Assembly: GCA_950106755.1 (NCBI GenBank)
Contig: OX467082.1
Location: forward strand, 38,068,001-38,132,000
Length of the DNA stretch: 64,000 nucleotides
Direction of reading: 5' to 3'
From: Climacium dendroides
Lineage: Eukaryota; Streptophyta; Bryopsida; Hypnales; Climaciaceae
This document shows positions 1-12,400 of the stretch, in pieces; the first letter of the stretch is position 1, and the number at the start of each line of letters is the position of its first letter. Under the pieces are notes generated by a model, which saw only the letters and a program-made list of their open reading frames with translations, made no database searches and had not been told where the DNA came from. The translations under genes and the position numbers were made by a program.

Positions 1-163
1 AAGATTGCATCATATATGAGGGGGCATTTTAATAAACTAAAGGGAGAAGGACAAGTATTGTAGTTAGTAGACTTTCAAATGCTTCATAGTTACATTGGTA
101 TATGATAAATTGGAAAATTAATTGTTTATTGAACTTATCATAAATATGATGGAATTCCCTTAG

Positions 164-240
164 ATTGAAAAACTAAAGATGGGTTACAAAGCACAAGAAC
201 AACTTCAACTAAATTTTACAAGCCTACAAGATGAAATGAT
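164..240 (+). CDS. Possible upstream coiled-coil exon
   Basis: After a TTAG acceptor the frame reads IEKLKMGYKAQEQLQLNF and continues in coiled-coil style up to a possible GTAATA donor at 241. Composition and strand match the exons from 1421 on. The phase (2) does not match the next recognised exon, so at least one more exon would be needed between 241 and 1420. Confidence 0.3.
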
Positions 241-1420
241 GTAATAAAACATCTTGAATAATTATTTCACTTGTTTTTAATTTCTTTTGCATTTTCATTG
301 TTGTGACTTTAATATCTTTCTATACAAAAAAATTATTTTTATTTATGATGACAAGAAAATGATAAGTACTCTTTGACATTAAAAAATCTTTTAAAATAGT
401 TTTCAAGTCAATTAGAATATGTTTAAAATATAATTTATTATCTAATTGTAAAATTTATAGTATTCTTTATATATATAATTATAATTGTTTACATACAAAA
501 ATTACTAGCAAAGAGTTCAAAAGAACATTTATCCACATCTTTGTAAGATTTTGATATTTAATCTAGCAATATCAAATAAAATTTGGCATAAATAATCTTT
601 TTTGAATTTCTTATATTTTAAAAGTAAATAATTTTTTTATCACATTGACTTCACTTTATGCTAAATATCAACTTACAAAATATTTGTAAAAGAAAATTTA
701 ATCTAGAAATACAATATGTTTCAATCTAGCATTCCTTGAATTACAAATTATATATACATAATTAATTAGTTGCATTCATTGTTAAGTAATTTAAATTTTA
801 GATTCTTTTTATTATACAATATTTTAAAATGAAAACACTTCCAAAAACAATTCTCTTAAATTTAGAAGAAACAATCTCTCATTATACATGTCATTTGTTA
901 ACAAAAATATATTCTAAAAATTTCTACACCAATTCATAGTATGATTGTGTTACATATTGTTTTTTTATAAAAGATATACATTTTTATTTGAATTAATATC
1001 AAATTATTATAAAATACATAATAAAAATAAATATAAATATAACAAAGTTATTCAAGTACCTCAAACTTATTAGTTAATCATATATTATTGTATGCATTAG
1101 GAATTTAAAATGCGCACATGCTTCTGATCTTACAAAAGTGGTAGGATATGTTATAAACCAATTATTTTTGCATGTAATATGTTATGATTATCAAGATACT
1201 AATAATTAAATTATGTGTTATAAAATGTAAATTATAAAAAAAAAATTATCATTTTATGGTTATCAACAAGGTTTGAATTATAGAATTCCAAACTTGATTA
1301 ACCTTCTAGTAATATTTAATCCTTCTATGACATTGAATAGCATGAAATAAATCACTATAATATGTCATAAAGATGACTTAATTTTTTCAAAAATAAACAA
1401 TATAATGATCAATGCTATAG

Positions 1421-4400
1421 GAAGAAAGGGCACTTGCTTTACAAAAAGATTTGTCTTCCATGACAAGCACATGTGTACATAGTGAGCATGAACTTCAAAG
1501 CCACAAAATTAAGGTACTTTATGCATACTTCTCTTTTGTGTTGTATGTCAAATTAAATATTAGTTAAGTATATTAACCCTCAAAGTCCCAAAGTCTTAAA
1601 GTCTCATCAAGGGACAATGAATTTTAGGTAGTAACCTCAATTTTTGACATGATTTTGGAAACTTTTTTTAAGAGAGGGAAACACATTAGTTTTTTCAAAA
1701 TGTAATTTTTATTTGAATTGATGCTTAGGAACAAATTATATGCTACAATATGCTCAAAACCAAGGAAATTGGATAACCAAAAAAATCACAAGATCTTGAA
1801 ATGATTTTGTTTCTTTTTTGGCATAAATTAAGATTTTTTTTCTACTAACAAACCTTTGGTTCATTCCATTTAGATAAGAATTGTGAAAATTTTCATATTT
1901 TACTCATTCTAAACTTTTCAAAGAATTATGAGCATTTTTTGTATTAGAATATCCATAAACAACCAACACTTGTCAAAAAAATTGATCCAAAATAAGAATT
2001 TTGGATCATTTTTAAATTCAAAAGTCTACATTTGGAATATATATATTTCATTATTTCATTATTTTTCTTCAAATTTTTATTTTTATTTTCAACATTTTTG
2101 AGCCATCTTCCATTTTTTTATTGACAATTGGTGGATACAATATTAGTTTCAGACTACTAAAAAGTTCATAACTTAGTTAAATATCTATAAAAAATTATAG
2201 TGTTTTTTGTTTTGTGGGCAGTCATAGAAACATCTTGAGAACATCTTCAAATTCATTTGTGAACTCAATTTTCACAATTAAAAAAAAAATGTTCTACAAA
2301 GTTAAGTATACTCAATAGAATAGTCTTATCAATGGATTAGTGTGTTTCAATATAATCTTAAAGCTATTAACAATTTAGTTTTTCTTTCAATCTTGTATCA
2401 ACTTCTATTTAACAATTTTTTTTAAAACACACTTGAATTTTATTGAAAGTCAAATAATCTAGTCAAGAAACATAGTTTAAAACCTATTTTTTTCAATTTG
2501 AATGCAAAATCTTATAGTCTATATCTTGAAACTTTCTAAAATTTCTTTTACACATTCTTATCCTAGTCTAATGCAAGATTTTACAATTAAATATGCGAAA
2601 GGAAGAAATTTGTAAAATTCTTATGTTCTTTGTGATAGAAATGACAATTTGGAGTGGTTTTTGATGAATAAAAAGCCTTGGAACTTTGGGTAAAATGTGA
2701 GTGTAAAAAAGAATTCACTATCATTTTTAGTTTTACCGTGATGTAATTATTATTTTAAAGGAAATGATGCGATTAGTGAAGGAAATGATTTAAGGTAGTG
2801 TTATGAAAATTTGACTAGTCTAATCATAGTATTTATGCAAAGTGACAATTTTAAGGTTTGAGCCTTTGGAGGTACCCACCTTACTTGAATATTGAATTTA
2901 CAAGCTATTTATCTACTAACATTGTAATTTGGTGTTGATAACCTCTCGCTAGTTGGAAAGGCTTCAAAAAAATATTGAAATTAAGCAAAAGGACTTGGTT
3001 GCTGCATCATCTGATATACAAAAGCTACAACAAGAGGTCATTTTTCACATATATTTTTAAAATAGAAATGTGCATTCTATGTAGGCTGAAAATTGTTACA
3101 AAATAAAATCATGGAGAATTAAAATATTTTCAAAAACATAAAATATTTTCCAATCAATTATTTATCCTTCATATAAATAGAATTCACTTCTAAAAGGAGA
3201 TACTCTTCGTCTCAAACTAAATTTATAGTTTCTAGTGGGGAAACTTTGGAAATACTATGAATTTATTTTGAGACAGAGGAAGTATATTATTACTTTCTAA
3301 ACAATTGTTATGATTTTAAAAAAATTGTACAATATTAATAGAGAGGGATTAGATAAAGGAAAAAATTCAATCTAATTGCCAATATTACTTTACTATGTAG
3401 CTTACAAATTATATGTATTGAAATAAGTCGGTTCAGGTCAAATTTCTGCAAAGCGAAATCAAATCTAAGAATGAGGAAATAAAGACAATTCAAAGGACAA
3501 ATGAGATTCAATGCCAACAATTGCAAACTATAGTCTTCAAGCTCAAAATGGAAGAAAAGAAAAAGGTTAAAATTCAACTATTTTTAAAAAACAATTATTT
3601 TCTAAATTTTATATCATTCAATTTTAATTTTAATAAAATATTGTTGAAAATAAAATCCAAAATTGATTGCACATATTTGTTGGATAAAATTTATTTCTAT
3701 AACCCTCCAATCATTGTTTATATATATAAATAATTATACCACATCTTAAGACCATCAGTATGCATTTTGTTCATACGTGGGATTGTGAAAAGATTTAAGG
3801 TAAAACTTAGTATTTCTTCTCCCTTCATTCAATTGATACTTTGCAGAGCAATGCCTAATTTGACTTCTCCAAAATGAATTTTCACATCACTTCTACATAA
3901 TTTTTGGTCAACAAAGAGAATTCATGTGGCATTTTCTTTGAAAAATAAAATCATGTACTAAATTTGATACACTCATATAGTATACAGTGTAAAATTTCAA
4001 TTATTTAATTAAATTAATTTCCTCAACATAGAAGTTTATAAATCATGAATTTTTCCTCAAGACAACTAAGTTTTCACTTGCCAAATCTATGCTTTGTTCA
4101 CTAGCCAAATTTATGCCCAAAATTTCCTTTCTATTAGTGTTTAATGCCTAATATTTATTTATTTTGATGTCATGTATGCTATTTTAGGAATTTCATCTAG
4201 ATACAATATTATACATATCTATTAGGGTTGGTCACTAATAATTCTAAAAATGAATGTCAAAATTTTTTGGAAATTATTTTTTGTATAAATAAAATAATAT
4301 CATAGAATAATGGAAAAATATTCTTAATTTTTGTTAAATTAATTAATTATTTGGTAAAAAATGCCAATACTCATAGGTGGATATGGTTTTCAAAATATAC

Positions 4401-5313
4401 TTACTTTATACCAAAGCCTATACCAAAGTTGCATATTAATTTATAGTATTTTTTAAAGCCTATTGTCTTATAGATGTTACAAATTGTATACCAAAATCAT
4501 GTGCAGTGTGAGGATATTGTTTACAAAACTAAAGAAGCTATGGAGACAGAATTGCAAAGGCAAGCTCAACAACACAATCAAAATGTTTACAAACTTCAAA
4601 AGCAAATCCAAATGCAAGTAAGAACTAACAACTATTCTTTTGAAAGAGGTTGCCCCCTAATCCTTACTCATTACTTGACTCAATTAACACCACCTCCACC
4701 CCTACTATCAATCTCAATTTAATTTTAAAATTGCCTCCCCCAATTACCTTGAACATCAAACTTGACATTATAGAATCCTTCCCCTCCAAAATCACTCACA
4801 ATAAACTTTCTATACAATAGAACCATTTTATACAATCTATTATGTCAGATGCAAAAAATTACTTCTTAATTGTCCAATTAGGAAGAAAAAGTTCATTCTT
4901 CTTGACTTTGATTAAACCATTAATATAATATTGTACCATTCTATATTAGAAATAATAAAAAAATTGATGTAAAAAATTCAAGATTGTACAATTATTTGTC
5001 ATATTAAAAAAATGGCTAGAAATATTAAAATATTACACCATTTTTCACAAGTAAATTTTAGTGACTTTAATTTTGTAAATGACATTTATTTTGCACTATC
5101 TTTAATATTAAATATAAATATAGTGTGATAGCAAATATGTGAAATAACTTTAGCTCAAACATTGAATGGCTTATTGAATAGATAACTTAATGTGAGAAAT
5201 TGGTGATTTAAACCTACTCTTTGGTTCTTGTGTATACTGTGTAGAGAGAAGAGTTGAATAAGCACTATGGCTCAAGCTTTCGTTGGGGAGTAGAAGGGAT
5301 GTGTAGATCATGA
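1421..5313 (+). CDS. Coiled-coil protein gene, 3' part (partial)
   Basis: Five exons can be read at 1421-1513, 2953-3036, 3437-3565, 4474-4617 and 5245-5313, the last ending in TGA. Each is preceded by AG, the first four are followed by GT, and all are phase 0, so they join into one 172-residue frame without a stop. The peptide is rich in E, K, Q and L with heptad-like spacing (for example LQKDLSS, VKFLQSEIKSK, YKLQKQIQMQ), which indicates a long coiled coil; the last exon ends in a short non-coiled tail (HYGSSFRW). A further possible exon lies at 164-240 (begins IEKLKMGYKAQ), but its donor is phase 2 and needs a linking exon that I did not find. The introns hold repeats, including a Stowaway-like MITE. 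I do not recognise the family; kinesin tails, axonemal or centrosomal coiled-coil proteins are possible. A decayed gene cannot be excluded. Confidence 0.55.
1565..2700. repeat. Dispersed AT-rich repeat family A, copy 1
   Basis: This intronic stretch shares ordered blocks with 24370-25515, 27850-28765 and 47900-48632, and in part with 39040-39265. Shared blocks are a start containing CAAAGTCCCAAAGTC, a middle block on 'attagtgtgtttcaat' and 'cttctatttaacaattttt', and an end block around 'agaaatgacaatttggagtg'. No coding frame is seen. It is probably a non-autonomous transposon family, possibly with CCCTAAAG-type inverted ends. Confidence 0.5.
3203..3282. mobile_element. Stowaway-like MITE (80 bp)
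   Basis: The ends are imperfect inverted repeats: CTCTTCGTCTCAAACTAAAT on the left and, reverse-complemented, CTTCCTCTGTCTCAAAATAA on the right. TA lies on both sides, as expected for a Tc1/mariner-type (Stowaway) target duplication. It sits in the intron between the exons at 2953 and 3437 of the coiled-coil gene. Confidence 0.75.
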
Positions 5314-6228
5314 GTGTACACAACATGGAAGTTGAAGTTCAATCATTGAGGTTAAACGCAATTAATATTACGAAATGTATGACATTTTGCATTGAAATAA
5401 AATCACCAACATCTTGTAATACTGCTTTTTTGAAAATGAATTTGAATGCAATTTATCCAAATTTAGATTAAATTGAATCTAAATTAGAATGAAAATACCA
5501 CTTAGAAAGGAAATTTATATTCTTGTATTAATTGAACTTATAATTATATTAATATTCTTACAATGATTACAAAAAAGGTGTATCTATTTTTAAAAGTATT
5601 TGTAATGTTGCTTTGTAATTAAAATCACACTTAGAAACAAAATGGTAAATAACCAATTTCTTGAAGCTCATATATGTATAATCCCGTGCCAAGAAATGTC
5701 CCATTCATTTTGTGTGAGAATTATTTCCTATAATCCCCTCTTGGTGCGTTCAATTCATCGATCACATGTTTCATTCATTTTTAGACAGACTTTTACATTG
5801 GACAATCTCCTTGTTGTCGGAAATTTCGAAAATAAATTGGCAAACAAGGAGGGCTTCACGTTAGCTTGTTTATTTTCAGAACCCTCTACCTCTCCACCTT
5901 GGTGATTGCCCTATATAAAATGAGGTGCTTGATACGGAGTATAAAAAAAGAAACATGATTAAAAATAAATAATTGATTTTTAGTGGATCAATTAACTCCT
6001 CACATTCTTACTATCATTTAATAATCATAAAATGCCATATCATGACAAGAATGTTTTTGGATACTTTACTACAACAATTATAATGTGAAAGTTTAAAATT
6101 ATACATTTTTAGTTATTTTCATCAATTTTTAAAAATTATTTCACTTGAATGAAAAGATGCAATGAATAATTTTTTTGTCCAATTGTTACAGGAATTAAAC
6201 AATATTTAATCATACTACTAAATCACAG
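5314..6228. other. AT-rich non-coding stretch
   Basis: Probable 3' UTR and downstream DNA of the coiled-coil gene. An open frame at 5642-5905 (87 codons) shows no family resemblance or splice context. Nothing else is supportable. Confidence 0.5.
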
Positions 6229-6717
6229 AGCCTTCTGTAATATCACATTTTTACACTGTGTGATATTATAAAGTTCCAATGGCTATTTGACCACTGTAAT
6301 ATCACACAATGTTAAAATGTGATATTACAGAGGTAAAGTGATATTGTGAGGGTTTCATATTTCTTGGCTTCACACTTTATTTTACTTCCACAATTCTATG
6401 ATTTTCTTTTCTTACTACCAAATGATTTGAAGATTTGTTACATTTAGATTCTACACCAAAGTATTTACAAAGTCTTTGCAATTTGACAAATTTGCATTTC
6501 AATTCTTCAATTTGGTCAACATTGTTTATAAGTGAAAAAATTTATCAAGTGGTGGTGTCCTTGCAATGTTTTCATGTTTGCAAAGATTTAAAAAAAAAAT
6601 TATGATATAAAGATTTTCTTTAATTACTTTCTATTGCACAATATATGTATTTCCAGAAAATACTGTATGAGAATGTCAATATAATTAATGCGTAGCAAAG
6701 CAAGCACCAACCGTTAG
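6229..6717 (+). mobile_element. Helitron-like element, copy 1
   Basis: The 3' end reads GCGTAGCAAAGCAAGCACC then AACCGTTAG followed by T; the same terminus (GCGTAGCATAGCAAGTGCC then AACCRCTAG|T) ends the copies at 38025-38497 and 44010-44568. A CTAG/TTAG end before T fits the Helitron 3' rule, although I see no strong GC hairpin. The left part is a foldback of about 40 bp arms (6235-6332) built on TGTAATATCACA. Inside, the minus strand keeps a coding-like segment (QIEELKCKFVKLQRLC, NKSSNHLV) that recurs in the 44 kb copy. Confidence 0.5.
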
Positions 6718-8480
6718 TCTTTAATAAAAAAATAATAGTCTTCATTATAGACTATTTCATATTTTACCAAACTACTATTAAGGTAGTATACTTTAAAAGC
6801 AACCATTTAACCAATTTGAAATGATGCCAAGGTACTAAAAGCTTTTTTGAAGTTCTAAAAAAAATTGAAAAAAAATAAAGTAATTCAAAATCAAGTTGAA
6901 CAAAATTGAGTTTTAGACATAGCTAACTTTGAAATTGATTTTCTTTCAAATGACAAATAATTTTCTCTTCAAACTTCCATGGTAAAAGTATAGTATGTCA
7001 TACACTACAACATCCGTATATCTACTTTTGGACTTTGTACTCAGTTTTGTCAATCACTATAACAACTTTATAATTATGGCAATAATAATAAATAGTTATA
7101 ATAGATTCTTCATTGATAATCACAATGTTGTTGCCCCCCAACATTGCCCCCCAATTCAAGTCAAGTTTTAAATGCATAAACTGCTTAAAAATATTATCAT
7201 AAAACCAAGAGAATTTACAAAAATAAATTTAATTCTTATTATCTATCACTAGATTTCTTCATCGAATAACTATTTTTTTCTTTTCTATGATAAGTATAAC
7301 AAAGCAAAAATGGAAAACAAAAGTTGAATATGGTGAGACAAATTAAAAACATATTTTCATGAGAAAAAATATCAATACTAAAGCTCATTTTGGTAGTAAG
7401 TCTTTTGTGTTTTAAGCAATTTTTTTTTTAAAACCTTAAAAAAAGTAGAAATTATATAGTGAGACCTTTCACACTATAAAGTTGGTGTAAACTATAAGGG
7501 TCCAATTAACAAATGTGACTTATTGCAATAGATAATGGAAAACAAATTTTGATTCAATTTTGATAGGATTTCCTTAAATATATTTGTAGTGGATGAAAAG
7601 ATGGAAATTTGGCTTGAAAATAATCAAACCATACCCATCTTTATAGACTTCCAATTAAAATAGAATCTACCAAACCATCTTACATTAATTTGCTCTTAAA
7701 AGATGCCCTACTCCACAATCAATTTCTTCCCAAGTTCCCCAAGTCCTCCAATAAACCACCTTTCAACTTCTAAGATTAACCTACATAAGCCAAAGTTTCT
7801 TCCCCAAGAGTTTATCTTCTTTCTTTAGCATATCTTGAGGTTTCTTTTCCTTAAAATAAGTATAAAAGTTGGTATGAGTATACAAACTTTGGTCCTCACT
7901 CATGATAGTGAAGTTACTCTAAATTAAATCTTGGAAAAAATTAGATTTTTTCATAGCATTTTGAACTTTAAGCTATAACCACAGTTTGCTTATTTTCTAT
8001 AAAATAATATAGAACAAAATTTGGATTACACTGCAAAGTTCTATGCTAAAATATATGTTGATGACTAATTTAAAAAAAAAATTCAACTGTATTCTAAATT
8101 CAATACAAATTTCTTTACCTATTCCTCCCCAAAAAATCATGATAATTCCAAATCCTCAAAAAGATCTAAATTTTACAAGTTTACTTTACTTTTTTTTTTT
8201 AATACCGGCAGCCACGTTTTCTTCATTTATCAGTCTCCAAGCAAGGAGTAAAACCAATGCCCACAAAGTCTCCCCCCCCCCCAAAACGCTGACACACAAA
8301 TTAAAGTTAAAAAGTTCTAAAGCTACAGTAACTTTTAACTTTCTCAAACCCCACCCAGCTGCTGTTCCTTTTACTTTACACTGCGTCATCCCTCATTTAG
8401 CAACACTAATTATAAAAATTACTGCAGGTACAGTACAAATCAGTGCAACTCTTGCTTGGAAACAGAATCGTAGCCCAAAA
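6718..8480. other. AT-rich gene-free stretch
   Basis: Low-GC DNA with homopolymer runs. The frame at 8043-8540 (165 codons) runs into a poly-C and AT-rich stretch and the start of the lipase promoter, has no recognisable domain, and I do not treat it as a gene. Confidence 0.5.
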
Positions 8481-8489
8481 GATATGATT

Positions 8490-9419
8490 TTGATGCGCTT
8501 CTTTCCTCGGACGACACGACATCATCGTTGCAATCAATAATACAATTGTTTTTTCAAAGTTGCGAATGGGATTCGTTTGATTGCGGGAGTTGAACTCGGA
8601 CTTGAATTGGGTTTTGGATCAGGAGACGCAGGTGGGGGATCTCAGTTAGTGAGAAATTCAGGAGCAATCGCAACGCAGTCAGGTGTGACAGCCTCTATCA
8701 AGTTTTTTGTGAATGTCGGAATTGCGGTGATGAAGGTGGAGAAGATGAATTTTTGGTTTTGGAGTGAAACCCTAATTGGGGTTTGAAAACTTCACGGATT
8801 GTTTGATCGATTGATCAATCGCGACGTAGTTAGGTCTGTACAATTTTTAGAAATTTGTGGATGATGAAATTAACGCTATGATTGTGAAGGAGATGGTGGG
8901 GGTGATGGAATTGGAGTGAAACCCTACTTGGGAGGTTCGAAAATTCATTTGAAGTTCTTGTTCTGTAGATCTTGGGGTTTGGGTGAGATTGGTGTAGATT
9001 GAGTGGCAGATTTTTTTGTGACTGTAATTATGACACGCTTGAGCTTCTCTGTTGCGATGTTTTAGAAAGAATTTCTATTGATTGGGTCAGTTGTTTGTCT
9101 CTGATGATTTGGTAGGGGTTGGGCTTGGGCTTGGGCATGGAAGTTCATGTTTGCTGTTTGTGTCTTGCCGTTGCTTTGCAAAACAATTATATTCTCATGG
9201 CGAAATTCATGTCTGAGGTGGTATAGTCAGCAGTAATGATGCGTGTCAGAGAAAAAAATCTCTACAGTGGATGTCACTATGAGTTTGTCGGAATTTTTCT
9301 TACTCTATATGCTGATAACTTTTTGTTTGCTGTGCGCAGGAGATCAACAGAATGTTCACGATCACTAGGTTTGGTTATATCAGCAGGTTGTTCACTGGAT
9401 GACCCGATCGCCAATCGGC
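8490..9419 (+). promoter_or_regulatory. Probable lipase promoter and 5' UTR
   Basis: GC content rises sharply from about 8490. The stretch contains several short upstream frames but no homology to the lipase N-terminus. An AG acceptor (tgtgcgcag at about 9340) before the ATG suggests a 5' UTR intron. Transcription start and any 5' UTR splice sites cannot be fixed from sequence alone. Confidence 0.4.
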
Positions 9420-12400
9420 ATGGCGACAGCGGCGATGGCAGGGGCTGCTGGTACAGCTATAGTATTGTACTACACTGGATGGGGTAACCCTTGGGGCGGA
9501 CCACGTCTGGAGTCGAATGAGGGAGGAGAAGCAGAGTCGCTGATAAATAGGCGGTTGCAGGTGCCCAGGACATCAAGGCCACCCTCAACATGGTTTGAAG
9601 CTCTGGCCACCATCTCCGAGACTTTACGGTTTACGTATTCTGAAACTCTTGGCAAGTGGCCCATTGGTGATCTGGCTTTTGGAATCAACTATCTATTGCG
9701 ACAACAGGTATTATAATTATATCGAGCGTGTATGTATGAGCAACTGCATAATTGATGAAAATATAATCCTTTATCTTACACTGTTTTTGACGTTTAATAT
9801 CATCAATACTAAACACACATCGCTAAAAGTGTGTACATGTGAAGATATGACTTTCGACTCTATTGAACGTATGACACTGAATGTAATGAGGAGTAATTCA
9901 TCCTCAACTAATGTTCATTTCTTTTGTTGAATTTTTGGTTGGCGAGTTAATATGATTAGCATTTAGGAATTCAGATCGAATGGCGAGATTCCCAAGATCT
10001 GATCTGAACCTAGGGTTGGCGGCATGTGTGCAGGGGCAGTTGGATGTCGCAGGTGTTTTTGCTGCAGATGAGAATCGACGGCTACATGGCCCTGCTGTAT
10101 TGGCGGATATGAAGGAGTTATTGAGACTCCTGACCGTATGTATCCATTTCTCGAAGAAGACGTTTCCTCAATTTCTGGAAGTCACAGGTTTTACAAGGGA
10201 TCAAGTTCTGCTTGAAGAAGGGAGGGCTGGGGTAAGATACCCTTTGTGATGATTCATGGGGAGAAACACCAGTTATTTGCAAGTGTGTGTTCAATATTTG
10301 TCGTTTCATATGTGATTCGTTTTGTTGATTGATGAAACCGTTTCTTGTACAGCTCCTGAAACCTGCTTTCACTGTATTGGTGGACCATCATTCCCAATCC
10401 ATACTACTTTTGATCCGGGGAACACACAGTACGAAGGACACTTTGACAGCAGCCACGGGTTCTGTGGTGCCTTTCCATCATACTGTCTTGAGTGATGCGG
10501 GTATCAGTAACCTGGTGTTGGGCTATGCGCACTGTGGAATGGTGGCAGCTGCACGGTGGATTGCTCAGCTCTCTTCAAGTGTTCTCATGAAGGCTCTCAA
10601 TGACTACCCGACTTATCAGATTAAGGTCTTTTACCCGATTGCTTGACTTTTGTTTTTCAGAATCTCTGTAGATTTCTACCAATACATAGTGAAGCATTTC
10701 AGTGATGAATTGTAGGTTTTAAATTTAAGTTAGTTACGCGTGATATTTATACACTTTCGGATGGCCTTGCAGGTTGTTGGGCACTCTCTTGGGGGCGGTA
10801 CAGCTGCTTTGCTTACATACACTCTCAGGGAGCGCCTAGCTTTTGGTTCAACAAACTGTGTCTGCTTTGCACCTGGTATGGAGTCCTCAGTATCCCTTCA
10901 ATGTGTTCCAGTGATTTCTCTTTAGTTCTTTCTACAGATACTACGAGGTTGCAGAAACAAGTGAAATGGCAGTGCTAAGTATTTAAGTTACGAATTCAGG
11001 AATTTAAAAAAAAATTGAGTATCTTTGTTGTTATTGCAGCCGCATGTATGACGTGGGAGTTGGCCGAGTCAGGGGCCTCTTTTGTGACCACTGTCATCAA
11101 TGGCTCAGATCTTGTCCCGAGCTTCTGTGCTGCCTCCCTTGATGATCTTCGCGCCGAGGTGTGCACGTCTTTTATTTTTATCATTTAAACTAGCAGGGCA
11201 GACAAGAAACTTAACCCAAAGTGCTCGAACCCAAAATAGAAAATCAACTTTGGAAGCTAATAGTCGATTACAATACTTCCAAAATATATTTCTATCGATG
11301 AAAATATTGGGCTTGATTTCTTCTCCCAATTGTTACAATTTGAACCCTCTTTGAAGCTTCCTAAATGATTTTTTATCAACCTATATAGATATGGAAGCGA
11401 CCACTATTGACCATTTGGGGCGCTAAGGAGTTAACTTGTGTTCATCTAATTAGTTTTATTATGACTTCTAACACCATATTTGTAAATTTGAAGGTGACAG
11501 CTTCTGCTTGGGTGAAAGATTTTCGCGAGCAGATCGAGAGAACACGGATATTGAGAACGGTCTATCGATCTGCGACTGCTTTGAGCGGCCGGCTGCAGTC
11601 TCTAGCTAGTTTTTCGCGAGCGACATTACCATACTCAACTCTCATGGTTACTCGAGCTGCTCAAACTGGAGCAGCGGGTGCCGGTATGATATGGCGACCT
11701 GTCTCTAGTGGTACTCAGGTAATTGTGCCAGGCAATTCCTTACATACTGGAGCTCCTAGTTATTCTTCTTTATCTATCTTTTCTTTGAACTAGATGGTTT
11801 GATTGAAAGGTTGCTGAGGAGATCACATAATTCTGAAGGCGTTGGGTTCAGAATTTTTGCTTTGGTCACGTTTAGGAGATTTTAATGTTATAGTTATCTA
11901 AGAGCAATTTCTACTGTTTGCGAGCATGCTCTGTATGATATTTTATTGTGGAGTTATGTGTGCTGGGGCATGCTTAAGAGGCAACGGACTTAGCTTAGAG
12001 GATGGCATTAGGTGAAGATATGCTTATGGTCAAATTTGGGTGCAAATACAGGTAGTAATGAAGCGGGCTCAGAATCTAGCACAAGCTGTTGTTCGTAGGC
12101 CCTCTTTCGAAAGTTGGTCCTGCATGGGTCCTCGTCGGCGAAATGTTTTGTCGAATACTGCAAACAGTTCAGGTGTGGAGGAATCATCTGCACCAGTTTT
12201 AGCAAGTGACAAAGAGAAAGTTGATCTCAGTGAAGATGTATGCAGTACCAGTGCTGCGGGTGAGATCTCCTCTGATGGTGGTGAAGGTCAGCAGTCAGCA
12301 GGTACACATTATTAGCTAATGATCTTTTTGATAGTTTGTTACGATTACTTTGTATTATGCTCCTGACATTGATGGTTATTCCGATTCACGTTCAATAACG

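Noticed and set aside
8043..8540. 165-codon plus-strand frame before the lipase
   Set aside because: Runs through poly-A and poly-C tracts, has no domain, and overlaps the likely lipase promoter.
9967..10033. Alternative start of lipase exon 2 at the earlier AG (frame from ATG 9980)
   Set aside because: The frame between 9967 and 10033 does not connect in phase with exon 1. The AG at 10032-10033 gives phase 0 and the expected GQLDVAGVFA block.
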